Assembly: GCF_000828475.1 (NCBI RefSeq)
Contig: NZ_AP014648.1
Location: 3,360,965-3,424,964 of the forward strand
Length of the DNA: 64,000 nucleotides
DNA from: Methyloceanibacter caenitepidi
GTDB lineage: Bacteria; Pseudomonadota; Alphaproteobacteria; Rhizobiales; Methyloligellaceae
Direction: 5' to 3'
Part shown: one piece after another, positions 1-9,576 of the stretch
How positions within the stretch are numbered: the stretch's first letter is position 1
Layout of the letters: every line of letters starts with the position of its first letter
The notes under the pieces: model-generated
What the model was told of the DNA's origin: nothing
Database searches by the model: none
What the model saw: the letters and a program-made list of their open reading frames with translations, nothing else
Translations under genes and position numbers: made by a program

Positions 1-127
1 GCCCCCTGAAGTAGAAGCACCGGCCAGACCCACGCGGATCATTCTGGTATGGCAAGACTTCGGTTTAGGCCGGCGACGGCACCGTACGCGGATGGAGCGG
101 CGTACTGCGTGGCATAAAGAGGGCGTG
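1..127. other. left edge, upstream of cydD
   Basis: No gene is supported in the first 127 bases; all frames I read are broken by stops or only extend the cydD frame upstream. The stretch probably holds the cydDC promoter, but no convincing -35/-10 pair stands out. A GAGGG element just before position 128 serves as the cydD ribosome binding site. Confidence 0.4.
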
Positions 128-1840
128 ATGGACGACAGCACAGAACAAGACGAGGCCCACAGGCGGCGCGCCCAGGCACGCATCATTGCGCCCGTCCGCG
201 ATACGCTGCGCCGCGCCGCGTTGCTCGCGGTGGCCGCCGGACTCATCTGGCCGCTTCAGGCCGCACTGATCGCGTGGGTCATCTCGATCTGGGTGACGAG
301 CGGGGGCTCGGACACAGGGGCGGCGGATAACGCGCTCCTGGCAATCGCAGGCTTCGTCGCACTCGGCGTCATACGGGCCGGTCTCGACCGCCTGTCGGGC
401 CGGCTCCTTTTTGACGCCGCCGACCGCACTATCGCCCGGGAACGGGCGATCTTGATCCGGCGTGAGGCCCGTAACCCGTCCGAGGCCGGATCGGCCGAAG
501 TCTCGGCGCTCGCCGTGCAGAAGCTGCCCCTGCTCCAGGCATGGGTGACGCGCTACCACGTCGCCATGATGCGCACGGCGGTCCTGCCCCTGGCGCTTGC
601 GGTGCTCGCCTTCACCATATCCTGGGCTGCCGCCCTGATCCTGCTGATCTCGGGGCCGCTGATCCCGATGTTCATGGCGCTGGTCGGCATGGCGGCGGAA
701 GACGCCTCTCGCCAGCAGATGCGCGAGATCGGCTCAATGAACGACATGCTGATGGAGCGGCTGTCGGCCATGCTCGACATCCGCCTGCTGGGCGCCACGA
801 AACGGGCGGCCCGCGATTTCGAGACGCGCGCCGAGAGCTTGCGAGAGAAAAGCATGGCGGTGCTGCGCATCGCCTTCCTCTCCTCGACGGTGCTCGAACT
901 GTTCGCGGCCATCGGCGTGGCGATGATGGCGGTCTTTGTGGGCTTTTCGCTCCTTGGCGAACTGAACTTCGGCACCTGGGGCACGCCCCTCAGCTTGCGG
1001 GAGGGGATATTCCTGCTCCTGATCGCGCCGGAATTCTTCCAGCCCATGCGGGACCTTGCCGCCGCTTGGCACGACCGTGCCGCCGGCTACGCGGTCGTCG
1101 CCGACCTCGACGCCCTCGACGAAGCCGAGCGCGTGGCCTTGGTGGGCACGGGCGCGCGCGCCGCTCCCCTCGAAGGACAGGCCACCGTCGCTGTGTCCAA
1201 AGCGGTCGCCGCGCTGCCCGGCCGCGCGCTTCCCCTCCCCGACCTCCAGCTGAAGGCCGGAGAGTCCGTCGCGCTGACCGGCCCCAGCGGATCGGGCAAG
1301 ACGACGGCGCTCGCAAGCATTGCCGGGCTCGTGCCGCTGGATGCGGGCGCCATCACGGTCTGCGGGCACACGCTCGATGCCCAGACGGCGGATGCCTGGC
1401 GCGCACGCCTGTCGCTGATCCCTCAGCGGCCGCATTTTCCCGACGAAACACTTCGTGTTTGGCTCGATCCTGAAGACACGGGGCGCGATCCGTCGCCCGC
1501 CCTCGACATCGCCGGCGCGCGCGATGTCGTCGAACGATTGCCCCATGGACTCGCCACGACGCTTGGCGAGACGGGCGGCGGCGTGTCGGGCGGCGAAGCG
1601 CGCCGTTTGATGATCGCGCGCGCGGCCCTCGACGACAGCAACGTGATCCTCGCCGACGAACCGACGGCAGACCTCGACGCAGAGACCGCCAAGCGCATCA
1701 TCGAGGCCCTGGTACGGCTGAAGGACCAAGGCCGGACGCTGATTGTCGCCACCCACGACCCCGCGCTGGCCGCCGCTATGGACCGACAAGTGCATTTGCC
1801 TCTGATGCACGCACCCTTCGCATCCGAGGGGGCTTCATGA
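128..1840 (+). CDS. cydD: thiol reductant ABC exporter subunit CydD
   Basis: Half of the heterodimeric CydDC exporter, an inner-membrane ABC transporter that moves cysteine/glutathione-type reductants to the periplasm and is needed to assemble cytochrome bd. The 570-residue protein has an N-terminal six-helix membrane domain (about 25-330) and a C-terminal ATPase with Walker A GPSGSGKTTA, signature VSGGEARRL and Walker B VILADEPT. I start at ATG 128, which has a GAGGG Shine-Dalgarno; an upstream in-frame ATG at 92 would add 12 unlikely residues. The stop overlaps the next start as ATGA, so CydD and CydC are translationally coupled. Position directly before cydABX supports the assignment strongly. 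Confidence 0.93.
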   Translation: MDDSTEQDEAHRRRAQARIIAPVRDTLRRAALLAVAAGLIWPLQAALIAWVISIWVTSGGSDTGAADNALLAIAGFVALGVIRAGLDRLSGRLLFDAADRTIARERAILIRREARNPSEAGSAEVSALAVQKLPLLQAWVTRYHVAMMRTAVLPLALAVLAFTISWAAALILLISGPLIPMFMALVGMAAEDASRQQMREIGSMNDMLMERLSAMLDIRLLGATKRAARDFETRAESLREKSMAVLRIAFLSSTVLELFAAIGVAMMAVFVGFSLLGELNFGTWGTPLSLREGIFLLLIAPEFFQPMRDLAAAWHDRAAGYAVVADLDALDEAERVALVGTGARAAPLEGQATVAVSKAVAALPGRALPLPDLQLKAGESVALTGPSGSGKTTALASIAGLVPLDAGAITVCGHTLDAQTADAWRARLSLIPQRPHFPDETLRVWLDPEDTGRDPSPALDIAGARDVVERLPHGLATTLGETGGGVSGGEARRLMIARAALDDSNVILADEPTADLDAETAKRIIEALVRLKDQGRTLIVATHDPALAAAMDRQVHLPLMHAPFASEGAS

Positions 1841-3501
1841 AGGCGGTCGTGCATGTCTTGCGCTTTCTGCTGCGCGCGGCGCCATGGGCCATGGCTCGCG
1901 GCGCCTTGCTGTCGATCACGGTGCTGCTCATGGGTGCGGCCCTGCTCGGCCTGTCCGGCTGGTTCATCACGGCCTCGGGACTCGCAGGGCTCGCCGGCAT
2001 CGGCATCGGTTTCGATTTCTTCCGCCCCTCGGCGGGGGTCCGTTTCCTCGCGCTCGGCCGTGCCGCGGCCCGTTACGGCGAGAGACTGCTCACCCACGAC
2101 GCCACTTTGCGCGCGCTGGCAAAGTTGCGCGTGCGGCTGCTCGAACAGGAGGCGACGCGCGACGCGCGCGGCCTCATGCAATTGCGCAGCGAGGGCGTGC
2201 TGACGCGCATCGTCGCCGACGTGGACGCGCTGGACGGGCTCGCCTTGCGGCTTCTACTTCCGGTCATGGCGGCACTGCTCGCCCATGTCGCCGTCTTCTG
2301 GGTTCTGGGGTGGCTCGTTGGCTGGCAGATGGCCTGGGCCATCCTCATCGGCTATGTGCCGCTTGCAGCGTTGATCCTGTGGCGCCTCGGGCGTGGGGGG
2401 CTGCACCCATCGCACACGGCTGAGATCGAGGCCCAAAGCCTGCGCCGTGGCATCATCGACGTGATCCGCGACCGCGAAGCGCTAATTCTGCGCGGCCGCA
2501 TCGGCGCGCGGGAAGACGCGCTGCTTGCGACCGATGAGAAGCTGCGGGCCGCGGCACGACGGCTGGACGAGGCCGAGCGCTCGGCCGGGTTCCGCTTGAG
2601 CGTTCTCGTGACGGTCGTCGCGGGCGCGGCGCTGGCGATCGGCGGCTGGCTGGTGACGGACAACGCGACCGGCGCCGCCGTGGCCGCCATCGGCGTGTTC
2701 GTGGCGCTGGCCCTCGCCGAGACGGTCCTGCCGCTGCGGCGTGGCTTCGCAGAACTGGGACGCATGGCGGGCGCAGCACGGCGCATCGGTGGATTCGACG
2801 CAACTCAGCCCTTGCCCCCTGCGACCCCGCCGAGCAGCGACCACCCGCCATCGAGTTATCCGAGTTCCGAGGAACGGGCGCCCATACTTGCGATTCGCCG
2901 GCCGGATTTCAGCCTCGACCTGCGCCCGGGCGAAGCCGCCGCCCTCACGGGCGCTAGCGGCATCGGCAAAACGACCCTCCTGCTCCAGATCGCCGGGCTC
3001 CTGCCAATGACCCCGCATGACGGCTGCGAGGCAATCGCCGTCCTTGGAAGATCCCCACGCGACTGGGAAGAGACGGCGGTCAGGGAGATCGTCACCATGG
3101 TGCCGCAGCGCAGCGCGCTCCTGCGAGGCAGCGTCCGCGAGAATTTGGCCCTGGCCGCCGATGCGACCGACGCGGAGATGTGGGCCGCCTTGGCGGCGGC
3201 GGACCTCCATCACACGCTCGACGCGCGCGGCGGGCTGGATACACAACTCGGCGAAGCTGGCGCCGGTCTTTCAGGCGGACAGGCCCGGAGGCTGTGTCTG
3301 GCGCGCGCCGTGCTGAAGCGGCCCCGCCTCCTGCTACTCGACGAGCCCACCGAAGGGCTCGACGATGAAAGTTCACACCTCGTACTTATTGGCATTCGCC
3401 GGGCGTTGCCGGATGCTGCTATTGTGGCTGCGCTTCATCGGGGCTCTGGGCACCCCGTCTTCGGGCAGCGGTATGCCCTGTCGGTTTCACCCCGCATTTG
3501 A
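1837..3501 (+). CDS. cydC: thiol reductant ABC exporter subunit CydC
   Basis: Second half of the CydDC exporter, 554 residues. An N-terminal transmembrane domain (about 15-310) is followed by a Pro/Ser-rich linker (about 325-345) and an ATPase domain with Walker A TGASGIGKTTLL, signature LSGGQARRLCLARA and Walker B LLLLDEPTEGLD. The start overlaps the cydD stop by four bases. Together with CydD it sustains the periplasmic thiol balance required for haem insertion into cytochrome bd (family knowledge). The C-terminus after Walker B is short but keeps the H-loop region (ALHR). Ends 108 bp before cydA. Confidence 0.92.
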   Translation: MKAVVHVLRFLLRAAPWAMARGALLSITVLLMGAALLGLSGWFITASGLAGLAGIGIGFDFFRPSAGVRFLALGRAAARYGERLLTHDATLRALAKLRVRLLEQEATRDARGLMQLRSEGVLTRIVADVDALDGLALRLLLPVMAALLAHVAVFWVLGWLVGWQMAWAILIGYVPLAALILWRLGRGGLHPSHTAEIEAQSLRRGIIDVIRDREALILRGRIGAREDALLATDEKLRAAARRLDEAERSAGFRLSVLVTVVAGAALAIGGWLVTDNATGAAVAAIGVFVALALAETVLPLRRGFAELGRMAGAARRIGGFDATQPLPPATPPSSDHPPSSYPSSEERAPILAIRRPDFSLDLRPGEAAALTGASGIGKTTLLLQIAGLLPMTPHDGCEAIAVLGRSPRDWEETAVREIVTMVPQRSALLRGSVRENLALAADATDAEMWAALAAADLHHTLDARGGLDTQLGEAGAGLSGGQARRLCLARAVLKRPRLLLLDEPTEGLDDESSHLVLIGIRRALPDAAIVAALHRGSGHPVFGQRYALSVSPRI

Positions 3502-3505
3502 GGTA

Positions 3506-3526
3506 TGTCACAGTGTCCCTGTGACA
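3506..3526. promoter_or_regulatory. perfect inverted repeat upstream of cydA
   Basis: TGTCACAG and CTGTGACA are perfect 8-bp arms around the 5-bp spacer TGTCC, starting just after the cydC stop and 84 bp before cydA. There is no T-run after it, so a dyad operator for a respiratory regulator is more likely than a terminator. The arms do not match the FNR consensus TTGAT-N4-ATCAA. Which protein binds is unknown. Confidence 0.5.
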
Positions 3527-3609
3527 GGGTGATAAGAGCGTCCCGCACGCCGTGGCCATAGGGTCGCTGGGCTGAGAAGTGCGCACAAAAAGCTGGGAGA
3601 CCGTTTGTC

Positions 3610-5271
3610 ATGGAACTCGGTGTCGTTGAACTTTCGCGGCTGCAATTCGCGATGACAGCGATGTATCACTTCCTCTTCGTCCCGCTGACGTTGGGTCTGT
3701 CGATCATCATCGCCATCATGGAGACGGTCTATGTGATGACCGGCCGGCCGATTTGGCGGCAGATGACCAAGTTCTGGGGCACCCTCTTCGGCATCAACTT
3801 CGTTTTGGGCGTCGCGACGGGCATCACCATGGAGTTCCAGTTCGGCATGAACTGGAGCTATTACAGCCACTATGTCGGCGACGTTTTCGGAGCCCCGCTC
3901 GCCGTCGAGGGCCTCATGGCCTTCTTCCTCGAGGCGACCTTTGTGGGCCTGTTCTTCTTCGGCTGGGACAAGCTTTCGAAAGTTGGCCATCTCACGGTGA
4001 CCTGGCTGGTGGCGCTCGGCTCCAACCTTTCCGCGCTCTGGATCCTGATTGCCAATGGCTGGATGCAGAATCCTGTCGGCTCCGTCTTCAACCCCGACAC
4101 GATGCGAATGGAAATGACGTCGTTCTACGACGTGCTGTTCAACCCTGTCGCACAAGCCAAATTCGTCCACACCGTTTCCGCCGGCTATGTCACCGCCTCG
4201 GTCTTCGTGCTTGGCGTCTCGGCTTGGTACCTGCTGAAGGACCGCCATGTGGAGCTGGCCCGCCGGTCCATTTCCGTCGCGGCCGCGTTCGGCCTGGCCT
4301 CGGCGCTTTCCGTCGTCGTGCTGGGCGATGAATCGGGCTACACGGCGAGCCACACCCAGAAGATGAAACTCGCCGCGCTCGAAGCCATGTGGAAGACGGA
4401 GAAACCGCCGGCCTCGTTCACCCTGATCGGCTTCCCTGATCAGGAGGCCCGCGAGACGCACTACGCCGTCCACATTCCCTGGGTCATGGGCATTATCGGC
4501 ACGCGGTCCCTGACCGAACCGATCCCCGGCATCGAAGAACTCGTCGCCGAAGCGCAGAAGCGCATCGAGAGCGGGATCATCGCCTACGACGCGCTGATGA
4601 AAATCCGCGCCGAACGGGAGGCGGCCCGGGCAAGCGGCGCTCGGCCGGATAGAGACGCCTCCGCCGTGACGATTTCGCCGGAGCTTCGTAAAGCGTTCGA
4701 GGACAACTCCGACAATCTGGGTTTCGCGCTCCTGTTGAAACGCTATGTGGACGATCCAGCCAAGGCGACGCCGGAGCAGATTGTGAAGGCCGCCAACGAC
4801 ACGATCCCCGGGGTCGCCCCGCTCTTCTGGGCGTTCCGCATCATGGTCGGCTTCGGCTTTCTGTTCATCGCCTTCATGGCCTACTTCTTCTGGAAGTCGA
4901 GCTTCGGCGGCGAGCGCTATCCGCGCTGGGCATTGATCTTCGCGGTGTGTCTCATCCCCGCGCCGTGGATCGCGGCCGAGATGGGCTGGTTCGTTGCCGA
5001 ATTCGGACGCCAGCCCTGGACCGTCGACGGTGTTCTTCCCACCGCATTGTCCGCGAGCCAGCTCTCGGTGCAGGACCTGCTCATCACCTTGGCCGGATTC
5101 GTCACCTTCTACTCGATCCTCTTCATCATCGAGATGGCCCTGATGATCAAATTCATCCGCATGGGGCCGCACCAGGATGTCGAGGAAACAGAAGCCTGGC
5201 AGGCGCAACATGAGCGCCGGCTGGGCGCAATGGACGACGGCGCCCTCGCCGCGCCGACCCCTGCGGAGTAA
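3610..5271 (+). CDS. cydA: cytochrome bd ubiquinol oxidase subunit I
   Basis: Catalytic subunit of the high-affinity terminal oxidase, carrying haems b558, b595 and d and oxidising quinol while reducing oxygen to water in the inner membrane. The 553-residue protein keeps the N-terminal haem-ligand His in [14 protein letters not shown], the FVHTVSAGY histidine region, and the quinol-loop signature GRQPWTVDG. It also has the long insertion (about residues 270-400) ending [10 protein letters not shown], typical of the long-Q-loop E. coli type rather than the short-loop cyanide-insensitive type. It lies 108 bp after cydC with an inverted repeat between, and is followed after 5 bp by cydB. Confidence 0.96.
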   Translation: MELGVVELSRLQFAMTAMYHFLFVPLTLGLSIIIAIMETVYVMTGRPIWRQMTKFWGTLFGINFVLGVATGITMEFQFGMNWSYYSHYVGDVFGAPLAVEGLMAFFLEATFVGLFFFGWDKLSKVGHLTVTWLVALGSNLSALWILIANGWMQNPVGSVFNPDTMRMEMTSFYDVLFNPVAQAKFVHTVSAGYVTASVFVLGVSAWYLLKDRHVELARRSISVAAAFGLASALSVVVLGDESGYTASHTQKMKLAALEAMWKTEKPPASFTLIGFPDQEARETHYAVHIPWVMGIIGTRSLTEPIPGIEELVAEAQKRIESGIIAYDALMKIRAEREAARASGARPDRDASAVTISPELRKAFEDNSDNLGFALLLKRYVDDPAKATPEQIVKAANDTIPGVAPLFWAFRIMVGFGFLFIAFMAYFFWKSSFGGERYPRWALIFAVCLIPAPWIAAEMGWFVAEFGRQPWTVDGVLPTALSASQLSVQDLLITLAGFVTFYSILFIIEMALMIKFIRMGPHQDVEETEAWQAQHERRLGAMDDGALAAPTPAE

Positions 5272-5276
5272 ATGCC

Positions 5277-6443
5277 ATGATCCTTGCCGACTTGATCACA
5301 TACGACGTCCTTCGCGTCATTTGGTGGGTGCTTCTGGGCGTGCTCCTCATCGGGTTCGCGATGACGGACGGCTTCGACATGGGCGTTGGCGCGCTTCTCC
5401 CCTTCGTGGCGAAGACCGACATCGAGCGCCGCATCGCCATCAACACGGTGGGCCCTGTCTGGGAAGGCAACCAAGTCTGGTTCATCCTGGGCGGCGGCGC
5501 GATCTTCGCGGCGTGGCCACTCGTCTACGCGGTCAGCTTCTCCGGATTCTATCTGGCGATGTTCGCCGTCCTCGCGGCGCTCATCTTGAGACCCGTCGCG
5601 TTCAAATATCGCTCCAAGCGCGACGCAAAGGCATGGCGCAGCACCTGGGACTGGGCGCTGTTTGTCGGCGGCGCGGTGCCGGCCCTCATCTTCGGTGTCG
5701 CGGTCGGGAACGTTCTCCAAGGCGTGCCCTTCAGGCTGACGCCCGAGCTCGTCTCCTATTACGAGGGCAGCTCCTACCTGTGGAAATTCCTCGACCTGCT
5801 CAATCCCTTCGCGCTTCTGACGGGCATCGTGTCCGTAACCATGCTGCTGACCCATGGCGCGGCCTGGCTCGCCTTGAAGGCCGAGGACCCGGTGGCCGCA
5901 CGGGCGCGGTCCATCGGATCGGTGACGGGTATGGTGACCATCGCCGGCTATGCCCTGGCCGGCCTATGGCTCGCCTTCGGCTTCCAGGGCTACGCCATCG
6001 TGGGCGAAGCCGTGACCGACGGACCGTCGAACCCGCTCTTTTCCGAGGTGGTTCGCACCAGCACATGGCTGACCGCCTATGCCGACCGGCCATGGATCGT
6101 GATCGCACCGATCCTCGCTTTCGCCGGCATGATCATGGCTGTGCGGGACCTGCGCTCGGACCGCGAAGTCTCCACGCTGCTGTGGTCGCAGCTGGGGATT
6201 TTCGGCGCCATCTCGTCCGTCGGACTGACGATGTTCCCATTCATCCTGCCGTCGTCGTTCGATCCGAACTCTTCGCTGACCGTCTGGGATGCATCGTCGT
6301 CCCACAACACGCTGTTCATCATGCTGATCGCGACGGTCATCTTCATGCCGATCGTCCTCGCCTACACGGCCTGGGTCTACAAGGTCCTGTGGGGCAAGGT
6401 GACCGAAGCGGAGGTGACCGGCTCCTCCGACTCCGTCTACTAA
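5277..6443 (+). CDS. cydB: cytochrome bd ubiquinol oxidase subunit II
   Basis: Second large membrane subunit of cytochrome bd, 388 residues, with several transmembrane helices packing against CydA. Family hallmarks are [15 protein letters not shown] near residue 30 and the [14 protein letters not shown] stretch near residue 65. It begins 5 bp after the cydA stop and is followed 17 bp later by cydX, making one cydABX operon. It normally binds no haem of its own but is required for stability. Confidence 0.95.
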   Translation: MILADLITYDVLRVIWWVLLGVLLIGFAMTDGFDMGVGALLPFVAKTDIERRIAINTVGPVWEGNQVWFILGGGAIFAAWPLVYAVSFSGFYLAMFAVLAALILRPVAFKYRSKRDAKAWRSTWDWALFVGGAVPALIFGVAVGNVLQGVPFRLTPELVSYYEGSSYLWKFLDLLNPFALLTGIVSVTMLLTHGAAWLALKAEDPVAARARSIGSVTGMVTIAGYALAGLWLAFGFQGYAIVGEAVTDGPSNPLFSEVVRTSTWLTAYADRPWIVIAPILAFAGMIMAVRDLRSDREVSTLLWSQLGIFGAISSVGLTMFPFILPSSFDPNSSLTVWDASSSHNTLFIMLIATVIFMPIVLAYTAWVYKVLWGKVTEAEVTGSSDSVY

Positions 6444-6460
6444 GAAAGGAGCCCGACACA

Positions 6461-6595
6461 ATGTGGTATTTCGCTTGGCTTCTCGGGTTGCCCTTGGCCG
6501 CGATGTTCGCGGTCGTGAACGCGATGTGGCTGGAGATGCAGCGCGACCGGATGCTGATCGAGCAGCAGGGCGGCGACGAACGCGGCGACGCCTAG
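6461..6595 (+). CDS. cydX: cytochrome bd small subunit CydX
   Basis: A 44-residue single-helix protein starting MWYFAWLLGLPLA, the hallmark of CydX/YbgT, which stabilises the haem sites of cytochrome bd. One hydrophobic helix (about 3-24) is followed by a charged tail MQRDRMLIEQQGG. A strong AAAGGAG Shine-Dalgarno lies 8 bases before the ATG, and the gene follows cydB by 17 bp. It is easily missed because the same frame is open far upstream across cydB. Confidence 0.93.
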   Translation: MWYFAWLLGLPLAAMFAVVNAMWLEMQRDRMLIEQQGGDERGDA

Positions 6596-6762
6596 ACGGT
6601 CCGGATCCCGATGGGCTGCGGCAGAGCTTCCCGGCGCTGCTGACCGGCTCCCACGTGTGACCGCTTGCGTCATAGTTCCCACAAGACGGGCACGCTAACC
6701 TGTACCCAGCATCGGCCCGACCCGGCCGTGACCGGTACCGGACAGCGAAGGACGCAAGGACG

Positions 6763-7587
6763 ATGGACCTCATGACCACCGCGCAAGGCACTGCCGCGAC
6801 CCCAAGCCTGAAAGACAAAGTCTCCCTCGTCACCGGCTCGACCAGCGGCATCGGCCTCGGCGTCGCCCGTGCGCTCGCTGCCGCCGGGTCCGCCGTGGTC
6901 CTCAACGGGTTCGGCGATCCCGACGAAATCGACGCGGCGGAGAATGCGATCGCCGAAGAATTCGGAGTGCCGGTGACCTATTCCGGCGCGGACATGTCCA
7001 AGCCCGAGGACATCGAAGAGATGTTCAAGCTCGTTCTGGGCGAATTCGGCACAATCGATGTCCTGGTCAACAATGCAGGCATTCAGCACGTTGAGCCACT
7101 CGAGACATTCCCGGTGGCCAAATGGGACGCGATCCTGGCGATCAACCTGAGTTCGGCCTTCCATACCACCCGGCTCGCTCTGCCCGGCATGGTCGAGAAG
7201 GGCTGGGGCCGGATCATCAACGTGGCCTCGGCGCATGGCCTCATCGCCTCGCCGTTCAAATCCGCCTATGTGGCGGCCAAGCACGGCATGGTCGGCTTGA
7301 CCAAGGTCACAGCGCTGGAGACGGCCGAGAAGGGCATTACCTGCAACGCCATCTGCCCCGGATACGTCTACACGCCGCTCGTGGAAAAGCAGATTGGCGA
7401 ACAGGCGGAAGCCCACGGCATCCCGCGCGAAGACGTCATCCGCAACGTTCTCCTGGCCGGCCAGCCCAACAAGCGCTTCGCGACCGTGGAAGAGCTGGGC
7501 GGCATTGCCGTCTTCCTGACCTCCGAGGCCGCGACCTCGATCACCGGCACCACCATCTCCGCCGACGGCGGCTGGACGGCGCATTAG
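6763..7587 (+). CDS. bdhA: 3-hydroxybutyrate dehydrogenase (SDR family)
   Basis: Classical short-chain dehydrogenase of 274 residues, NAD+-dependent, interconverting D-3-hydroxybutyrate and acetoacetate during polyhydroxybutyrate turnover in the cytosol. It shows the Rossmann motif TGSTSGIGLG (about 25-34), the NNAG motif, and the Ser/Tyr/Lys centre in NVASAHGL and SAYVAAKHG. The C-terminal GTTISADGGWTAH ending is typical of bacterial 3-hydroxybutyrate dehydrogenases. An alternative ATG lies at 6772. It stands alone 167 bp after cydX with no clear terminator between. Confidence 0.88.
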   Translation: MDLMTTAQGTAATPSLKDKVSLVTGSTSGIGLGVARALAAAGSAVVLNGFGDPDEIDAAENAIAEEFGVPVTYSGADMSKPEDIEEMFKLVLGEFGTIDVLVNNAGIQHVEPLETFPVAKWDAILAINLSSAFHTTRLALPGMVEKGWGRIINVASAHGLIASPFKSAYVAAKHGMVGLTKVTALETAEKGITCNAICPGYVYTPLVEKQIGEQAEAHGIPREDVIRNVLLAGQPNKRFATVEELGGIAVFLTSEAATSITGTTISADGGWTAH

Positions 7588-7684
7588 CTGCTGGAGCGCC
7601 GGCCACTTTGATCACGCACCAGCGCACCGCGCGCCTGAGAAGGGTGCTTTCTCTGCGGCGCGCCGGGCGCGAATCTGTGCTCTA

Positions 7685-8527
7685 TTGAGCGCCGTGAGAC
7701 TCGTGATTCTGATCCTGCAGCGTCTGGCGGTCCTTGCGCTCGGCGCCGTTGGCATCTGGCTGATCGTCAACGTATTCCAGTGGGTCGACGGGGAACTGCC
7801 GTCGGTCCTCGCGCTCGCGGCCACCTATGGCCTCGCGGCCTACGTGATCCTGCCCTATATCGTGCGGATGGGCCTCATGGTCCTCCGGCACAAACACGTG
7901 CCGAGCTTCACCCTTACCGGCGACGGCCTGCCGGGCGACCCCGTCAACTTGGCCTTGGAGGGGACCTTCGATGAACTGCGCGCCGCCTTCGCCAAGGCGG
8001 GGTGGCACGAGGCCGACCCGCTCACGCTGTCGAGCTCCTGGGGCATGGTCCGGGCGTTCGTGCTGAACACGTCCTATCCCAAGGCGCCGTTCTCGACGCT
8101 CTACCTGTTCGGCCGAGGCCAGGACATCGGCTTCCAGAAGCCCATCGGCAAAAGCCCGCGCAAACGCCACCATGTCCGGTTCTGGGCGAAGTGCCTGACC
8201 GAGGCCCAGACCGTGGACGATGTTTTCTGGCATGGAACCAACAGGCCCGACACCCGCGAGCGGGTGCTTTGGGTCGGAGCCGGCACCAAGGATACCGGCT
8301 TCTCCCTGACGCGCCTCACCTTCCAGATCACCCATGCGACCGACGCGGACACCAACGCCGAACGGGATTTCATCATGGCCGAGCTTTCCCGCAACGGCAC
8401 GATCGGCGTCGTCGACCTGTACGAGGCGGGCGAGGAACTCGCGGCCGGCAAGGTGAACCACTACGTGACCGACGGGATCATCGCGGTCGCGCCACTCCTG
8501 ACGGATCAGAGACCGCAGGCGACGTGA
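7685..8527 (+). CDS. membrane protein with LssY C-terminal-like domain
   Basis: 280 residues starting at TTG 7685 (GTG 7694 is equally possible). Two N-terminal helices (about 7-30 and 40-65) are followed by a soluble domain. The stretch from about residue 90 (FDELRAAFAKAGW) through GRGQDIGFQ to KRHHVRFW resembles the LssY C-terminal domain found at the end of some PAP2/LssY membrane proteins; here it stands without the PAP2 part. Its function is unknown. A hairpin at 8557-8587 ends the unit. Confidence 0.7.
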   Translation: MSAVRLVILILQRLAVLALGAVGIWLIVNVFQWVDGELPSVLALAATYGLAAYVILPYIVRMGLMVLRHKHVPSFTLTGDGLPGDPVNLALEGTFDELRAAFAKAGWHEADPLTLSSSWGMVRAFVLNTSYPKAPFSTLYLFGRGQDIGFQKPIGKSPRKRHHVRFWAKCLTEAQTVDDVFWHGTNRPDTRERVLWVGAGTKDTGFSLTRLTFQITHATDADTNAERDFIMAELSRNGTIGVVDLYEAGEELAAGKVNHYVTDGIIAVAPLLTDQRPQAT

Positions 8528-8556
8528 ACCGCAAAATGGCGTGCGCCACAGGGAGA

Positions 8557-8587
8557 AAGCCCCGGCCGCACGAGGCGCCCGGGGCTT
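8557..8587 (+). terminator. hairpin after LssY-like gene
   Basis: AAGCCCCGG (8557-8565) pairs perfectly with CCGGGGCTT (8579-8587) across a 13-base loop, 30 bp after the stop codon. The bases after it are not T-rich, so intrinsic termination is only likely, not certain. Confidence 0.55.
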
Positions 8588-8738
8588 CCTAAGGACTAGA
8601 TAATAGTCAGGGAAGTACGGACTGTAGACCTGTCTCATGACAGATTTGCAACAATCCGCACCACAAGAGGCCCCGGCTAAGTCATTATTGTGCCGACGAA
8701 ATTGGCTAGGGTGGCCGGATCACGAGGAGACGCTGGCA

Positions 8739-9023
8739 ATGCGAATGATGATGCGGTTCTCAATTCCCGTGGAAAGGGGCAACGAAGCCTTCGAGGATGG
8801 CACTCTGGGGCAGGTTATCCAGACCGTGATTACCGAGACCAAGGCCGAGGCCGCCTATTTCATGCTCGAGGGGGGCGAGCGCACCGGCTACATCTTTTTC
8901 GATCTGGAGGACGTGGCTCTCCTGCCGAAATGGAACGAGATAATGTTCGCCGCACTGGATGCCGCCATCGACGTCGTTCCGGCTCTGACCTTCGACGACC
9001 TGAAGCGCGGCCTCTCTTCCTAG
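8739..9023 (+). CDS. small conserved hypothetical protein
   Basis: 94 residues from ATG 8739, preceded by the Shine-Dalgarno-like ACGAGGAGA. The frame is open 34 codons further up, but that part does not look coding. The protein is soluble and begins MRMMMRFSIPVERGNEAF, with GLY/ACIDIC-poor core strand AAYFMLEGG and ending FDDLKRGLSS. The pattern resembles small alpha/beta-barrel dimeric proteins of rhizobia whose function is not known. Neighbours give no functional clue. Confidence 0.6.
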   Translation: MRMMMRFSIPVERGNEAFEDGTLGQVIQTVITETKAEAAYFMLEGGERTGYIFFDLEDVALLPKWNEIMFAALDAAIDVVPALTFDDLKRGLSS

Positions 9024-9052
9024 CGCTCAGCAGGCGGTCGCCCGCGCCCAGG

Positions 9053-9427
9053 CTAAGTGCTCGGCGGAGGCGGTGTCCGGTCAGCGGGGCACTTGGCTTG
9101 CACGGCCGCATAGGCCTGTAGCCGTCGCCTCTTCGCAGCCTCCCAATTAGCGTAGGCGCTCACCAGCGCCGCCAAGCCAAAGACGGCCACGGCGCCGGAC
9201 AAAGCCGCCACGACGCCGACCCCCACCACCATTGTCCAGCCCAGCGGGCCAGCGGGGGTCCCAAGAATACCGAGCGTCAACACCAGAATGCCGACGGCCG
9301 CGAGAAAAGCGAATACCGAGACGGCGGAGGCCGCAGCCAGCGCCACCATGGTGCCATACGCATCGGACAACTCCAATTCGCGCTGGGCGAGCTCCTCAAG
9401 AGCAGCATCGCAACTGTCCTCGGGCAT
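9053..9427 (-). CDS. hypothetical two-helix membrane protein
   Basis: 124 residues on the minus strand, with a strong AGGGAGGTG Shine-Dalgarno before the ATG. A short soluble N-terminus (AALEELAQRELELSD) is followed by two hydrophobic segments (about 28-55 and 63-92) rich in Ala, Val and Gly, then a charged helix and a Pro-rich tail PPPPST. It faces away from the cation channel gene 150 bp to the right, so the two may share a divergent promoter region. No family recognised. Confidence 0.6.
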   Translation of the reverse strand: MPEDSCDAALEELAQRELELSDAYGTMVALAAASAVSVFAFLAAVGILVLTLGILGTPAGPLGWTMVVGVGVVAALSGAVAVFGLAALVSAYANWEAAKRRRLQAYAAVQAKCPADRTPPPPST

Positions 9428-9576
9428 TTCGCAGCACCTCCCTTTTCATGGCTGGACCGCTATGGCCCCTACGGACTATGACGAGCCTTGCGCACCCCCA
9501 TCCGGCTTTCAACCACAATCCTCGCTAGGATCGCCGGTTGCAGGAGTGCCACGAAGGACCCGATACCGAGAGAAGA

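Noticed and set aside
3508..5211. 567-residue minus-strand ORF across cydA
   Set aside because: Antisense frame of a conserved high-GC gene; composition is Arg/Gly/Asp/His-rich with no family pattern.
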